A program made the translations under genes and the position numbers. From the NCBI RefSeq assembly GCF_022581195.2, contig NC_061476.1:1968098-2032097 (forward strand): a DNA stretch of 64,000 bases, given 5' to 3'. Source of the stretch: Helicoverpa zea (lineage: Eukaryota; Arthropoda; Insecta; Lepidoptera; Noctuidae). This document shows, piece after piece, positions 1 to 11,500 of this stretch (within the stretch, counting starts at the first letter, position 1; the number at the start of each line of letters is the position of its first letter). The notes under the pieces were generated by a model. The model ran no database searches. It was not told where the DNA came from and saw only the letters and a list, made by a program, of their open reading frames with translations.

Positions 1-751
1 CGTCAGAATCGCTACGGTCCTCCATCAAGGTTTCCCCTGACTTCGACCTGACCAGGCATAGTTCACCATCTTTCGGGTCCCAGCGTGTATGCTCAGAGCG
101 CACCTGCATTCACGAATTGGAAACGAGGCACCTCGGGAGTGCGAGAGATCGACCTAGATCGAGACTCCATCCTCCCTAAGCGCGACTAGCGCACCTTTAC
201 TTTCGTTGTGCCTTTCAGTTTATCAATCTCAATGACTCGCATACATGCTAGACTCCTTGGTCCGTGTTTCAAGACGGGTCCTGCGAGTGCCCGAAACTAA
301 ATCATCGCAGACAGACACACGCACAGTCCGAGGCAACACGGCAGCGACAGCAGACCCGTCGCATCTATATTCGCACCGAAGTGTTAATATTCGATGCAAC
401 GTTATCTTGCGTCGGGCCGGACGCGCTAAACGCGTGCGTGGTTCGTCAAAGTACCGTCGGATGCCAGTCGGCAACCGTCACGGTCCCAAGTACCGCAAGG
501 ATACTGGGGCGAGGGCCCGGATGGTACTTATACCGACATCCAACGGGTCGCGATGTAATTACTAAAAGAGAAGTGCACGTCGTCCACGGACGTACATAGA
601 CGCAGCTCGTGCCCACCAGCCTAAGCCGGCGGCATCGAGGCACGCGTCCTAGCGCCGCTGAATGATGATGAATCTCTTCGTTCGTTCATTCGAGTTTCGC
701 AGGTTTACCCCTGAACGGTTTCACGTACTCTTGAACTCTCTCTTCAAAGTT

Positions 752-793
<42 letters not shown>

Positions 794-1139
794 GCGGTAA
801 TATTTAGCCTTAGATGGAGTTTACCACCCACTTAGGGCTGCACTCTCAAGCAACCCGACTCTAAGGAGAGTTCCTCTCATCACAACGCTCCGTCACTACG
901 GGCCTGGCACCCTCTACGGGAAGTCAGCCTCGTTCAAGATGAACTTGGACAGGAGCGACCGCAACGAGAAAGTGGAACCTCCCAAACACCACATCTCCCG
1001 CCGCCTAAATAACGGTAGGATTCAGTGCTGGGCTTCATTCCTGTTCGCTCGCCGCTACTAAGGAAATCCTGGTTAGTTTCTTTTCCTCCGCTTACTAATA
1101 TGCTTAAATTCAGCGGGTGATCCTCCCTGATCTGAGGCC
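1..1139 (-). rRNA. 28S ribosomal RNA, 5' portion
   Basis: Read on the minus strand this is the 5' domain of insect 28S rRNA. It starts with the conserved CCTCAGATCAGGG / ACCCGCTGAATTTAAGC block at about 1139, runs through the AAGCGGAGGAAAAGAAAC core, and continues through the conserved cores and the variable D1 and D2 expansion regions to the window edge. The conserved blocks look intact, so this is not an old decayed copy. The gene runs off the left edge, so the usual R1/R2 insertion sites cannot be judged. Open reading frames here are chance frames in GC-richer rDNA. Confidence 0.95.
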
Positions 1140-1570
1140 AGTATATATTTGAGAAGAGGCACATAGATTGGGCCATCTTGCTTATTACCTACGAGACAAA
1201 CAGTCAGAGACGGAACAAAAAACAAGTGTTACGCTGCTCTCAAGGTAGTGACATTATAATCAACCGTAGAGTCAAGCGTTGTTTACATGCATTACACAAA
1301 CAGCAATCCGTCTCCTTGTCAAACTATTGTTCAACAATACAAATCGCAGTTCGCGCTACACACGCACACAGCTTTTGACAGTCTGTGTCTGACTATGTCT
1401 TACACTAGGTAACTCATAATATTTTTGAACAGACCATAACTTAGTAACAACGTCTAAGTATATAGAACCGTCAAATGTAAATTCCCTGCGCATTCAAACA
1501 TACAGCTTCCCAGTTAAAGGTAGAAGACGTTCTCACGCGCTGAGAAATACAATGTGATTTTTATTGTAAT
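1140..1570 (-). other. Internal transcribed spacer 2 (ITS2)
   Basis: Spacer between 5.8S and 28S of the minus-strand rDNA unit, placed by its neighbours. It contains runs of GTGTGT/ACACAC-like sequence near 1360-1390. The exact ends depend on rRNA processing sites and are estimates to within about 10 bases. Confidence 0.85.
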
Positions 1571-1730
1571 ACAGCCGGCCCTCAGACAGGAGTGGTCCTG
1601 GATGTGTCTCCACGGACCGCAATGTGCGTTCGAAAAGTCGATGATCTCATGTGTCCTGCAGTTCACACTATGACGCGCAGTTAGCTGCGTTCTTCATCGA
1701 CCCGCGAGCCAAGTGATCCACCGATCAGGG
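1571..1730 (-). rRNA. 5.8S ribosomal RNA
   Basis: On the minus strand this carries the near-universal 5.8S blocks GATCACTTGGCTC, CGATGAAGAACGCAGC, AACTGCAGGACACATGA and TTCGAACGCACATTGCGG, in order and at normal spacing. The length of about 160 nt is right for the family. Lepidoptera have no separate 2S rRNA, and none is seen here. The copy looks full length and undamaged. Confidence 0.95.
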
Positions 1731-2105
1731 TAATAAGTGTACACAATGTGTATTGTTACATAAATTAAATATAAATTCAGAATACTAGTTGTATTCAGTT
1801 TGCATATTTTTCCAAACTTGCAATTAACATTAAGTTTTAGTCTCGTAATCTGACAACAGAAGTTGTCTGCCTTCTGAAATGTATGCTCCAAGTACATTCA
1901 GTAAGGCCAGTTGCGTTTTACGACGAGTCAAACATTAATTCTGATTAGAGAAGTCGCGTTCTTATTAGAACTGTTTTTGCTCGGTACGTTTTGTTCGACT
2001 CGTTCGCATGCCCACTTCATGCAATCGATAGCCGCTTCCACTATAGCGGTCGACTCGTTCTCCGAGCTGAATATGTGAAGCTACGAGTCGACGGCATCGG
2101 TGTTT
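1731..2105 (-). other. Partial internal transcribed spacer 1 (ITS1)
   Basis: Sequence 5' of the 5.8S gene on the minus strand, with GC-richer stretches such as GTCGACTCGTTC motifs near 1995-2090. The 18S 3' end (GGTGAACCTGCGGAAGGATCATTA-type sequence) is not found anywhere to the right. ITS1 therefore either breaks off here or is unusually long. After about 2105 the composition falls to ordinary AT-rich DNA. Confidence 0.65.
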
Positions 2106-2484
2106 TGTAAACCAGACGCTATACACATACACTATATGTTAAACTAGATAAAAAACTCGAACAATTATTCATAATATCGCAGTTATCATAATATGACAGG
2201 TTAAGATAACTTTATTTGTTGCAAAACACTTTCGATTGCACAACAAATATTAATACAGCAATATGACGCATTTACCTTTCTTTCATTGTTTGGAAAATAC
2301 ATCTGTAATCATTTATAAATCATCAACATAGAAAATCAAATAAACAACATCAAGTAAATCATCAACATCCACATAGCAATTGAACATCCAGTGTGCGTCA
2401 AACAACTATCGTAGGTACTCATTTCTTTCAAGTAACTGATGTTATTAAGAAGTCGTCCCTAATTAACTAAAATATAGTTTTCAG

Positions 2485-2562
2485 GTTCTACCAGCAATGG
2501 CATATATAAGCCCTATAAGGCCTAATGAGGTACAAGACGAAGATAACAAGGACAGCTCATAA
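2485..2562 (+). CDS. Possible terminal coding exon of an unknown gene
   Basis: An open stretch follows a good splice acceptor (TAGTTTTCAG at 2475-2484). In one frame it reads 25 residues and TAA: VLPAMAYISP then IRPNEVQDED then NKDSS. The acidic, polar tail would suit a C-terminus, and two AATAAA signals follow at 2731 and 2781. No upstream exon is visible, because the rDNA begins 380 bases to the left. The family is not recognised and the stretch is short enough to be chance. Confidence 0.3.
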   Translation, partial: VLPAMAYISPIRPNEVQDEDNKDSS

Positions 2563-2730
2563 TCTCCTATCCTCAACCCAGTTACTTTTATTTATTTAAG
2601 TTATCCAACTATTGTTTACATAATATTCAGTGCTGTGTTTGCATTATTTAGTAGTAGGTAAATAGTTACTAGCATAGAATCATTTTTTTTTGTAAAAATG
2701 GTAATTTTACCTTATGTTCATGCAATAACA

Positions 2731-2786
2731 AATAAAACCTTGAGTTATTGTATGATGTTTCTTAAAACCTTCGCAAATTCAATAAA
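2731..2786 (+). terminator. Candidate polyadenylation signals
   Basis: Two plus-strand AATAAA hexamers lie at 2731-2736 and 2781-2786, 169 and 219 bases past the TAA of the candidate terminal exon. AATAAA is common in AT-rich DNA, so these support the exon only weakly. Confidence 0.3.
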
Positions 2787-2789
2787 AAC

Positions 2790-4050
2790 TTTAGCTGTTT
2801 CAAAGCACCATAAATGATCAAAAATCAATGTTGATTCTATTCAATTCAAAATTAATTTTATTTTTAACTGGCGTAAAACAACGCATAAACTCAATTAGTA
2901 ATATTACTTTTTATTTGTTTGTACACCTAAAAGCTCCGAAACTACTGAACCAATTTAGGAAATTGTTTCACAAAGGAAACTACAGAAAAGAAGGGAAAGA
3001 ATTTCCCAAGGTTGAAACCGCTTTTCAATTATAATTTTATTGTATTCCATCCAATTCATTTTAATAATATTTAACTCATAACCGAACTTTGAAGTAAATA
3101 AAGCATTCCTCACAGAAACAAAACACCATAGTAATAACCTTCACTCTAGTAAATCAATGGCGGGTCGAACAAGGTCAAACAACTATTAGTTCGAGTCGAG
3201 GATTTTCCTGTTGTGACTCATCATCCATTCAAAGCCCAAAACCAAGTGTTAACAAACTCTAGATTAGATAGTACAGTAATTTTAACTAATCAATCAATAC
3301 ATAAATGTTCAGATCTGTGTTACGATAAGCTAGTGTTTATTTGATAAACGATACCTATAATGCATATAGTTGTCGGAAATTGAGATGCGAGCCAAAATTA
3401 CGCGCTATTTATAGAATAGAAACAAATTTTGTTGGACAAGTTCTTTTACTATAAAAATCTAAAATATTGTTTTTTTTTTCTTCTAAAAGTGACGTCATTA
3501 AAGATCAGACCCTCTTCAGTATTTTAGGGTCAACACATTTCATACATTGTGTTAATGATTTCACAACATTATTGCACAACGTATTTTAATAGTGGATTGC
3601 ACAAGTTTTATTCACCGCGACTAGAGGTATTATCATACCGTCCGCATGCGATACAGAGTTCGCACAAATATCTTCGCTCTAAATGAGGATACTTGACTTT
3701 TTTGAGAATAATTTATCCCGCGAGATTACTATTTTAGTGCTGTTTTTTGTTAAGTTATAAAAATCATAGGTAATTGTCGTTGGAATTTGGGTACGGTTAT
3801 AATAGTTTTGAAATTGGTGTTTTATGTAAATGTAGTGTATTTAACTAAACATGACAAATCACCCGGGCTTGGTTGCCAGGGTGAATCTATGTTAACTACA
3901 TTATTAACTAAATGTCAATTGATAATTATCTATGCCTGTGTTTTAAGTGAAGTGTGTAGAAGTGTTCAGATACCGGTAAGTGCCAATATTTTACATTACT
4001 TTTCAAAGCTATAATGTACTTTTTCAGTTTATCCAATTTGATCTCCGATT
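2790..4050. other. AT-rich stretch without a recognisable gene
   Basis: No convincing exon was found on either strand. The short open frames here (for example 2828-3034 and 3787-4014) have no splice context or family likeness. Around 2925-2970 there is a CCGAAACTACTGAACCAATTT-like phrase that recurs in lepidopteran Helitrons, so part of this is probably decayed transposon. Confidence 0.5.
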
Positions 4051-4059
4051 AATTCTTGC

Positions 4060-4260
4060 TAATAGTTTAAATGTAAATGTAACTCTGTCTGAAGGGCTTT
4101 CACGCCAAAAATACTTAACCAATTTGAATTAGCAAACTGGCAGACTAGAACCTGAGAAATGACATTGGCTACTTTTTCATCTATCTGCGGGAGGTAGTTC
4201 CCTCAGAACGCAAGTGGAATCGCAGGGCACAGTTAGTAGATATGTTATGTTAAAACCAAG
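4060..4260 (+). mobile_element. Decayed Helitron-like fragment
   Basis: Contains the run AATGTAACTCTGTCTG, then a CACGCC..A.ACTTAACCAATTTG-type phrase, then GCGGGAGGTAGTTCCCTC and an end near GTTAGTA. The order matches the better-preserved short Helitrons at 11398 and 54821: a GTAACTCTGTCTG start, an ACTGAACCGATTTG-like middle and an end near CTAG. It is diverged and its ends are uncertain. Confidence 0.45.
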
Positions 4261-4261
4261 G

Positions 4262-4425
4262 TGCGGCTACACATATTCCTAACCGGCTAAAGCTAGGTGT
4301 AGCTGCCACAAAAAGCTAAAATTAGTTGTTTCTTCTTATCTTCAGTTAGCACTGGGTGTAGTCTTTATAATAGCAGCTAGAATCAGGTGTAGCCCATGTC
4401 TCACCAGCTAGAACTAGTTTTCAGT
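4262..4425. repeat. Repeat with AGGTGTAGC motifs
   Basis: The motif GCTAAAGCTAGGTGTAGC and degenerate forms (GCACTGGGTGTAG, AATCAGGTGTAGCC, CCAGCTAGAACTAG) recur about every 50 bases. The same motifs recur at 59880-60120, which marks a dispersed family. No protein or family name can be assigned. Confidence 0.4.
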
Positions 4426-4730
4426 TTATTTTAATATTTTGGCTTTGTGTTGTGAATCTATACTTGCCTTTCCCGACTGATTCTCTCTTATATATTAGGG
4501 GGTGTAAATAAGGGAGTATATAAGGGGAGCTTATTCAGCACTTCGCGTAATAAATATATAAAATTAAGTCTTTGTTACTTTTATTGTATGTATCTTCATT
4601 AGTTAACAAATGCAATATTAAAATTATGATTTAAAAGATGCAAAACCCAGCGAAATCCTAAAAAATAGGCACACTTATAAACGAAACTCGAAAACATAAT
4701 CCTCCTGACGTAGTCAGATGTCTTACAATT

Positions 4731-4776
4731 ATTACCCACCCAAGTCTCAGTGTTGTGCAACAGTGCTGCGATGATG
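4731..4776 (-). pseudogene. Decayed duplicate of IP3 receptor exon 14
   Basis: Bases 4750-4776 match 5438-5464 inside the last visible receptor exon with about three mismatches; the core GTTGTGCAACAGTGCTG is identical. Bases 4731-4749 resemble that exon's donor side (ACCCACC..A.GTCTC), with roughly 40 bases missing between. The copy is short and has no open frame of its own. Two SINE copies separate it from the intact exon. Confidence 0.5.
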
Positions 4777-4798
4777 CCTGCTATAATAAGGAAAGGGC

Positions 4799-4983
4799 TA
4801 CTAGACGATGAGGGTACATGGTGGTGGAACCTACCCAGTTGCTAACGTAGTTGGTGATTGGTACACATTTGTAAATGTCGGTCCTGCTTGTGATCTCACT
4901 CCGGTGGTGTCGGATTGCCGTGCCATCGCGCCATGAGAGTGAAAGAATAGTGAGTGCACCTGTGTCTGCGCAAATGCTCGTGG
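4799..4983 (+). mobile_element. SINE copy, internally deleted
   Basis: Starts CTAGACGATGAGGGT and resumes at GTCGGTCCTGC to run through GGTGGTGTCGG, CCATGAGAGTGAAAGAATAG and CACCTGTGTCTGCGC. These are the 3'-body phrases of the full SINE that follows at once. The tRNA-like head with its B box is lost. It forms a head-to-tail pair with the next copy. Confidence 0.65.
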
Positions 4984-5377
4984 CTAGCCGGATGAGGGTT
5001 CCTGGTGGTGGTACTCACCCTCGTTGGTCTAGCTGTCGCAAGTGCGGCTGCTGAGCACGAGGTCTCGGGTTCGATTCTCGAGTCGGGCCGAAATCGCTTT
5101 GTGGGTTTTAAAAGACTTTTACAAAGCAGCCCGGAGCCTGGAAGCTGGTGTTTGATACACCCGTGCATCGGAGAGCACATTAATGTCGGTCCTGCGCCTG
5201 ATCTCTCTCCGGTGGTGTCGGAGTGCCGTCCCATCGAGCTATGAGAGTGAAGGAATAGGGAGTGCACCTGTGTCCAAATAAATGCTCGTGCACTATAATA
5301 TGTCCTGCGAAGCTGCCTAATCTCCTTACATGAGAGCAGCCGCCGTAGCCGATAATCGGCTAGGGGGACATCATCAT
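4984..5377 (+). mobile_element. tRNA-derived SINE, full length or nearly so
   Basis: The head has tRNA-like pol III boxes: TTGGTCTAGCTG (A-box-like) near 5030 and GGTTCGATTCT (B box) near 5068. A body follows with TGTGGGTTTTAAAAGACTTT, GTGCATCGGAGAGCAC and TATGAGAGTGAAGGAATAGG, and a tail hairpin GCCGATAATCGGC then ACATCATCAT. Related minus-oriented copies lie at 10441, 41286 and 63267. The tail abuts the splice donor of receptor exon 14, which occupies 5379-5384 on the other strand. Confidence 0.85.
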
Positions 5378-5384
5378 AACTCAC

Positions 5385-5529
5385 CCACGAAGGTCTCGAT
5401 CTCGGAGGCAGTGATGTGCTTCTCCAAAAGCTTCCTGTTGTTGTGCAACAGTGCTGTGATGGTGTCCTCCGCGAGTATGTCGTAGCCGATCTGCTTCTGC
5501 ATGAAGCCGAAGTGTTTTGCTATGTATTC
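5385..5529 (-). CDS. Itpr: IP3 receptor exon 14, last one in the window
   Basis: Residues 555-602 plus one base: EYIAKHFGFMQKQIGYDILA, then EDTITALLHNNRKLLEKHIT and ASEIETFV. It closes the ligand-binding core. The donor is GTGAGT at 5384-5379. The next exon, expected to read LVRKNREPRFLDYL-like, is not found in the remaining 5.4 kb. Confidence 0.96.
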
Positions 5530-8500
5530 CTGTCAACAAATAATAAGGATTAGACACGGGATTTATAAAGACAGAAAAAATAACATATTCATGGTTTTTA
5601 AAAGAATTGCTACTTTTTAAATAATCTCAGTAAGAGAACCTCCGGGTTTCAAAGCAAATGCCGATAAAACTCAAAAGTTCATTTATGTTCTATGTATCAC
5701 TTCAGTAGGATGTTTTTTGCCACAAATGTTTTAGACCTGTTTTTAAGTTTTTAATATTCAGCCATTCGATTTCACCAATCCTTATCTATTTACTGACCTA
5801 GTCACAATCAGGGTGTACCCTCTTACCAAAGCGTAATAAGCTTACAGACCATGTATAAGTGTATTCTTTGCCTCTCATTCTGAAATTTTGTTCCTGTCTT
5901 TGCTCATTTGGCTGAGCTAAAATGGGAAAAGCATTTACAAAATATGTAATTTAAAGTACACATACCTGATTCTTCCTATAGTCCTGTTGACTAAGCCTGA
6001 GTATCCTGTAGCACAGACGGAAGATGTACTTATAGGCGGCGTATCGAGGGTCGTACAACTCCTCAATCTTCAGGAACGCCTCCCCTTCTGTTGTCTCTTG
6101 GAATGGACCCTGGGAGGTAAGAGCTTTATGTCAGTGGATTCAGGTCTATTTTTTGGGCGACACAAATTTATCAAAAACAATATTTCGTAAGGATACAAGC
6201 AGTTTTTTCTTTCTCTAGTAATGATGGTGGCTAATAACTGCTTTAGTTTGGTTTGTTGAAAAAACCATTAAGCAAGTGTTTTTACTTCCAATTGTCCTCT
6301 AATGTATTAACCAGTTGTTAATTAGTTGATGAACAAACCAACTTTTATGAATACTGCCTTTGAAATAATATTTTCTCTAGACACCTTATATTAATCCGAA
6401 TTAAACATGAATAATGATACCCGACTGTGTCTCAAACCTCCCCACTCAGACATTTAATGGTTACTTAAGCCATTCCTTAATGAAGGATTTGTATGACATT
6501 CCGTCACTAAGGAGTGACTTAAGCAATCATTAAATGTCTCTGAGTGGGGAGGTAAGAGAGTTAAAATACAGAATACAGACAATTAATACAGAATCTCCAG
6601 TCTAGAAACATACCTGTAATATCTTAAACAACTGCCTCAATATATACTGTTCTCTGAGCAGCTTCTGCCTGTCCCTGTTAGGGTTTTCCACCACCAGGTC
6701 TAGAGCTTCAGACTTGTTGGGCTCGTTCTCGAAGCCGGCTATGAAGTACACTATGTCTTGCAGCAGGCAGGTTAGGGCTCTGTAGGGAAAAATGTTTATG
6801 TAGATGTACTATCAATCAATTATACTTATGACCCACTCATTCAGCTTTTCGTAGAGACTTTCAAATACAATAAGGTCGAAAATAGATCGCACTGTAAAGT
6901 AGGTATTTATTGTTTTGATGTAGATTTTATCGATAAAGTGGATCGTACATGTGAGTGGTGGATAGTATGTACTAGTATATCAATATATCCTTAGGGCGTT
7001 AACATTAATAAGTCTAGTTCCAAATTGATTTTCTATGAAGCCTTGCACACTACGCATCCGACGAAAGATGACGTATCCTTGCAAAGACGCTGCCGATGCG
7101 GCGTAATGTGTAATTACACTGGGAGTGTATTTATTTTATTTTTGGGGTCGTAGTACATATCAACTCGGAAATGGGTAGGGAATGTACCATATTTAAAAGG
7201 TTATAAAATTGGTTGTAAACTCCAAAAACATACGGAGTATGTAAATAAAATTATCAAACATGTGCCAAACAAAACTGAACCTTACTTCCTCTCATTATGC
7301 TCTATATTGCCGAGCTGCAGCTTGGTCGACAATGCTGAGAGCACCTTGCAGGCGTCGTTCGCGAAGTCCAGGTCTCGCACCTCACTGGGAGACACTGAGA
7401 TAAGGGCGAACGCTTCCTTGTCTTCTTTTACTAAGGAGCAGCCCACCTGGGAACAAAGATATTATGATATTTTTCCACCTTATTATAAAAAATATGGTCT
7501 TAAAAAAGTACCAGCTTTAGTACTAGATTGTAAACGATCCTAGTGAACAAAGTTAAAGGTCTGAATCGAGTACATTAGAGCCGGTATTATTTTAAGACCT
7601 CTTTTTATAACAAGGTTGTTAAGGTTTGATACACCAATAATTAGGTTAATAGCAGTTTATAAATCCGGATTTGATCTAGTCGCAAACTTTAAAAAGGTAA
7701 CTGTTCCACCCGCTTCCTGAACTCGGGGAAGAAAGTGTACTTTCTCAGACTGAGACTAGTCTATCTTATTCGGATCAGTAGATTTGGCGTAGAAGCGTGG
7801 CAAACAGACAGACTTACTCTCGCATTTATGATATTCGTAAGGATTGCATAGACATTATAATATTTGTTGATCTAATAATTTTAAAACAAATATTACCTTG
7901 GACATAACAGGTTTCTCTTCATCCTTGTCGATGGGTATAGAAGTGGAATGCACCCACGTATGAGTGCATAAATGTTGTAGCCTGAGAAACACAATACCAA
8001 GTTATATCCGTACCTATAAAAATTACACAGAAAATAACAAATGCAATAAAGAAACTTTTGTAAAATGAAAAAGAAAACCACAAAAAAATTGTATTAAGTA
8101 CTTCACTCTAGAAGTCGGTGTCTATAGATATTTGCTGTTTCTTTTAATTAAACTACCGACTTTTTAAGGGGTGTTCCTCCTCACCCTTTTTGGAAAGTCG
8201 GTTAAAAATATAAATATAATATAAAAATACAGATAAAATATGAATACTCTTTAATTTTTGCAAAAGTCAGGGGTTGCCTTATTTTCTTATCGACTTAAAG
8301 CCAAGGATGTCCTAAAATTACTTTATTTTTTCATGAACTGTTTTTTTTTCTCAATTTTTATTTATTATCATTTCAGGGTTCCAAGCCAAGGTCCACCATA
8401 CCTGACATAACTGCTCTGCGGCACAGGCGCATCAGAATGGGTCATGGTGGTGGGGTCCAGCTCGAACAGCGTGGCGATCTCCGACGAGTGAGGCACGGAG

Positions 8501-11500
8501 ACCAGCTGGAAGGCCGGCTCGTATGGATCCACTGGTGCTTCACTGGTGATTACAGGTAAAGGGGGTTACATGTAGGTCATTATGTCACTCATATTTGGTG
8601 TGGCGAGCACACAGCAAAAGGCAAAGAAAATTGCTGATATCATAAAGCGTCACCCTGCTTGTGTTCGGCAGATGGGTGTTTATTAACCTCAGGGAGAGCT
8701 AAGATACAAAAGGTATTCTCGAGTTTTACTTTCGTTATTCATTAGCCAATACATACATATGAGTTTAGAATATATGCTTCGCGCGGGGCTAGCAAAGATG
8801 TATTTCTTCAATCGTACCCCCTATTAGGATATAAAACATATATGGAAATGCCATTTCGAAACCCTTTCTGACCACGATAAGTCATTATCGATTTGAAATG
8901 TCATTTCCTTTCCATTTGACGTTCCTACTGTAGAAAGACAACTTGGCTAATACCGCTAATCAGAAAACATACTAATCACATAACTAAATACAACTTATTG
9001 TATTAAAATAATAACTTACGGTGGTCTATTACAAGCCTCGGCAGCTAGATAGTGTCCCGTGGCGAGATGCTTGAACCGGAAAATGGAGTTCCAGTGTCCC
9101 GCGCCTCCGCGACACGGGTCATGTTGTACCACCTGATTACAAAATAAAGCTTGTAATAATTTAAAGGGGTAGCATGGAATATATAGGATTTCAAACACTC
9201 CAATAGGATGTGAAAAGTATAGCTAGTCCTAGCTGCTGTGCAATTTTAGAACGATGACGAAAAGGTGGTGTGACGGAGATCTGTAAACAGAAGCTGGACC
9301 TCCAAGAAGAACCTAAACACGCTCATAAGTATGGGCAAGAAAGACCACAATAATTTTATATTAAGCCGACTATTTTATTATGTATATATGTTTGTACGCA
9401 CTTAGGTACATACAACACATAGTTTTCTACTTCATTTTCCAGCCGATTTGAACACATTTTTGTTTCAAAAGCTACATGTGTCAAATAGTCCCATTCCCAT
9501 GTCATCGAGTCAAAAATAGAAACCTATAAAACCTACGGCCATATTTTAAATTTCAAAATTCCTTACCTCAATCTCCCACAAGGCCTTACTACTGGTAGCA
9601 GCAGTGGCACTGGACCTTCCCGTAGTCCTGAGGAACACATGCTGCCGCTTCTGATACTCGTCCATGGTCAGGAACTTCTCCTGCTCAGCGTGGAACAGCC
9701 TCACCACGTCACCCCCCTTCAGGATCTCTTCTTGGTTCTCTTTGTGTTCCAAGAAGAGAGTCACCTTCCAGGAAGTCGAGGAGTTTACTACGTTGACCTG
9801 AAAGATGGAATGGAGAAGAAGTATTGTTATTATGTGTATCTGCAATGCACACAAGATTATAGAGTCCAGGGCTTTTGGAAGGCGAACATATATCAACTTT
9901 AAAGTAATCGTGATGTAACATGTCATCTTCTAAATTAAAGTAACCTCAAAATGTAACCTGGTTCAAATTGGATGGAGCCCTTCTCTGATACCGAGAAGGT
10001 AATTTTGCGCCTAGGTAGACAAGAAAATCGGTAAATACCAAATTATGATTGAAAAGCAGATTTCATAGCCACCACTACAAATAACTTCTATATAGAAAAT
10101 TCTATATATAAAAACTTGAAAGTCTTACCTCCATACAGCCAACGTTGTCAGGCAGCTCGTGGTTAGAGGAAACGTGTAGGACTTGTTGTCCCGCATTCAC
10201 GGGGTTCATTATCACCTTGTCACCTACCACTACGTTGTCACCTGTAAGGATACATTAAAGGTGTTATTTATGTGGTACAATATTCTTTAAGTGAAATTAG
10301 TATTTATCGTTGATTCCATAGGACGACCATTGATGTACATGAGACATCGACTGCTTCTTTTTCTTTTCGAGTGAGCTGCAGTTTTAATCACCTAACAAGC
10401 CCTTTTGTCCGACTTTTCACGGTGGTTAGTCATAGAAGCATAAAACCGTCCACTTCCAGATTCCGGGCTGCTTTAAGTTCCTAAAAGCCACAAAGCTATT
10501 TCGGCCTATCCCGGGAACATAACCCGAGACTTCATGCAACAACTATATGAAGACCAACGACACATTTGTCGTCTGCTAAACATAAGCCATCGACAGCTTA
10601 ACATATTCCTCCCTCATTGATTTATTTTTCAAAAGCACCCACATAAATATATTATTTCAAATTACTGAAACATACCCGTGGATCTGAGCTTGTAGAAAGG
10701 CATGACATAAAACCAGGAGCCCTCATTGCCGTTGGCGTCAAGGTGAACGCGCATCGCGTTCTTCTCCAGCAACGCGGGCAGTCTTTTGTTTACCTGAACG
10801 AAAGAAGATAAGTGTCATAAATACTGAACACTGATGCAGTGTAAAATAGCAAGCATCCTTAAAAGGCAAGATCTCCTTGGAAAAGAAGCAAGCCATCTTC
10901 TTCCAACACTCAGGTTTGCTGTCTAAGCATCTGCTTATGCCACACTGGAAGGTATTTAAACTACCAATAAAATTGCATTATTCAAATATCTTGTCTCCAC
11001 TTATATCTTTCCTTAGCCGCGCTCCTTATATTTCTTTTTTATATTTTTGGTGGTCAAATTACACTGTTGAATCTGGGCTCTTCTGAATTGTTACCAGTAT
11101 TTATTTACACTACTAACCTTTCAGTAGATATGTTTGCTAGTGTTTTTAAATTTTTTAACATACTTTAGTGGTAGATTTTGTTTTAAATACTTACAGTGAG
11201 GTATTTATTGGACTTGACGTGCAGCAGTTGTAGAACGCTGCCGTACTGCACGACAGTCCCCAGCAACTTCTTGTTCTCCAACTCATTTTGCTTCTTCTCT
11301 ATCTCAGCGGCATGCTGTCAACAGAAAATGAATTATATTTACATGACAGTACAGAACTTTTCAGCAAAGCAGTTTGCTTGCTGGATGACGTCAGATATCC
11401 AAACTAATATTACAAATGCGAAAGTAACTCTGTCTGTCTGTCTGTCTGTCTTTTCTTCACGCCTAAACTACTGAACCGATTTGTGTGAAATTTGGTACAG

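Noticed and set aside
229..1378. Several open frames of 65-110 codons on both strands
   Set aside because: They lie within 28S rRNA and ITS2, whose GC content and structure give long chance frames.
4896..5384. 162-codon minus-strand frame, and similar frames at 41375-41560 and 63349-63534
   Set aside because: They are translations of the SINE body; the likeness between them reflects shared repeat DNA, not a protein family.
7262..9902. Plus-strand frames such as 7262-7543 and 9639-9902
   Set aside because: They are antisense shadows of receptor exons 11 and 7.
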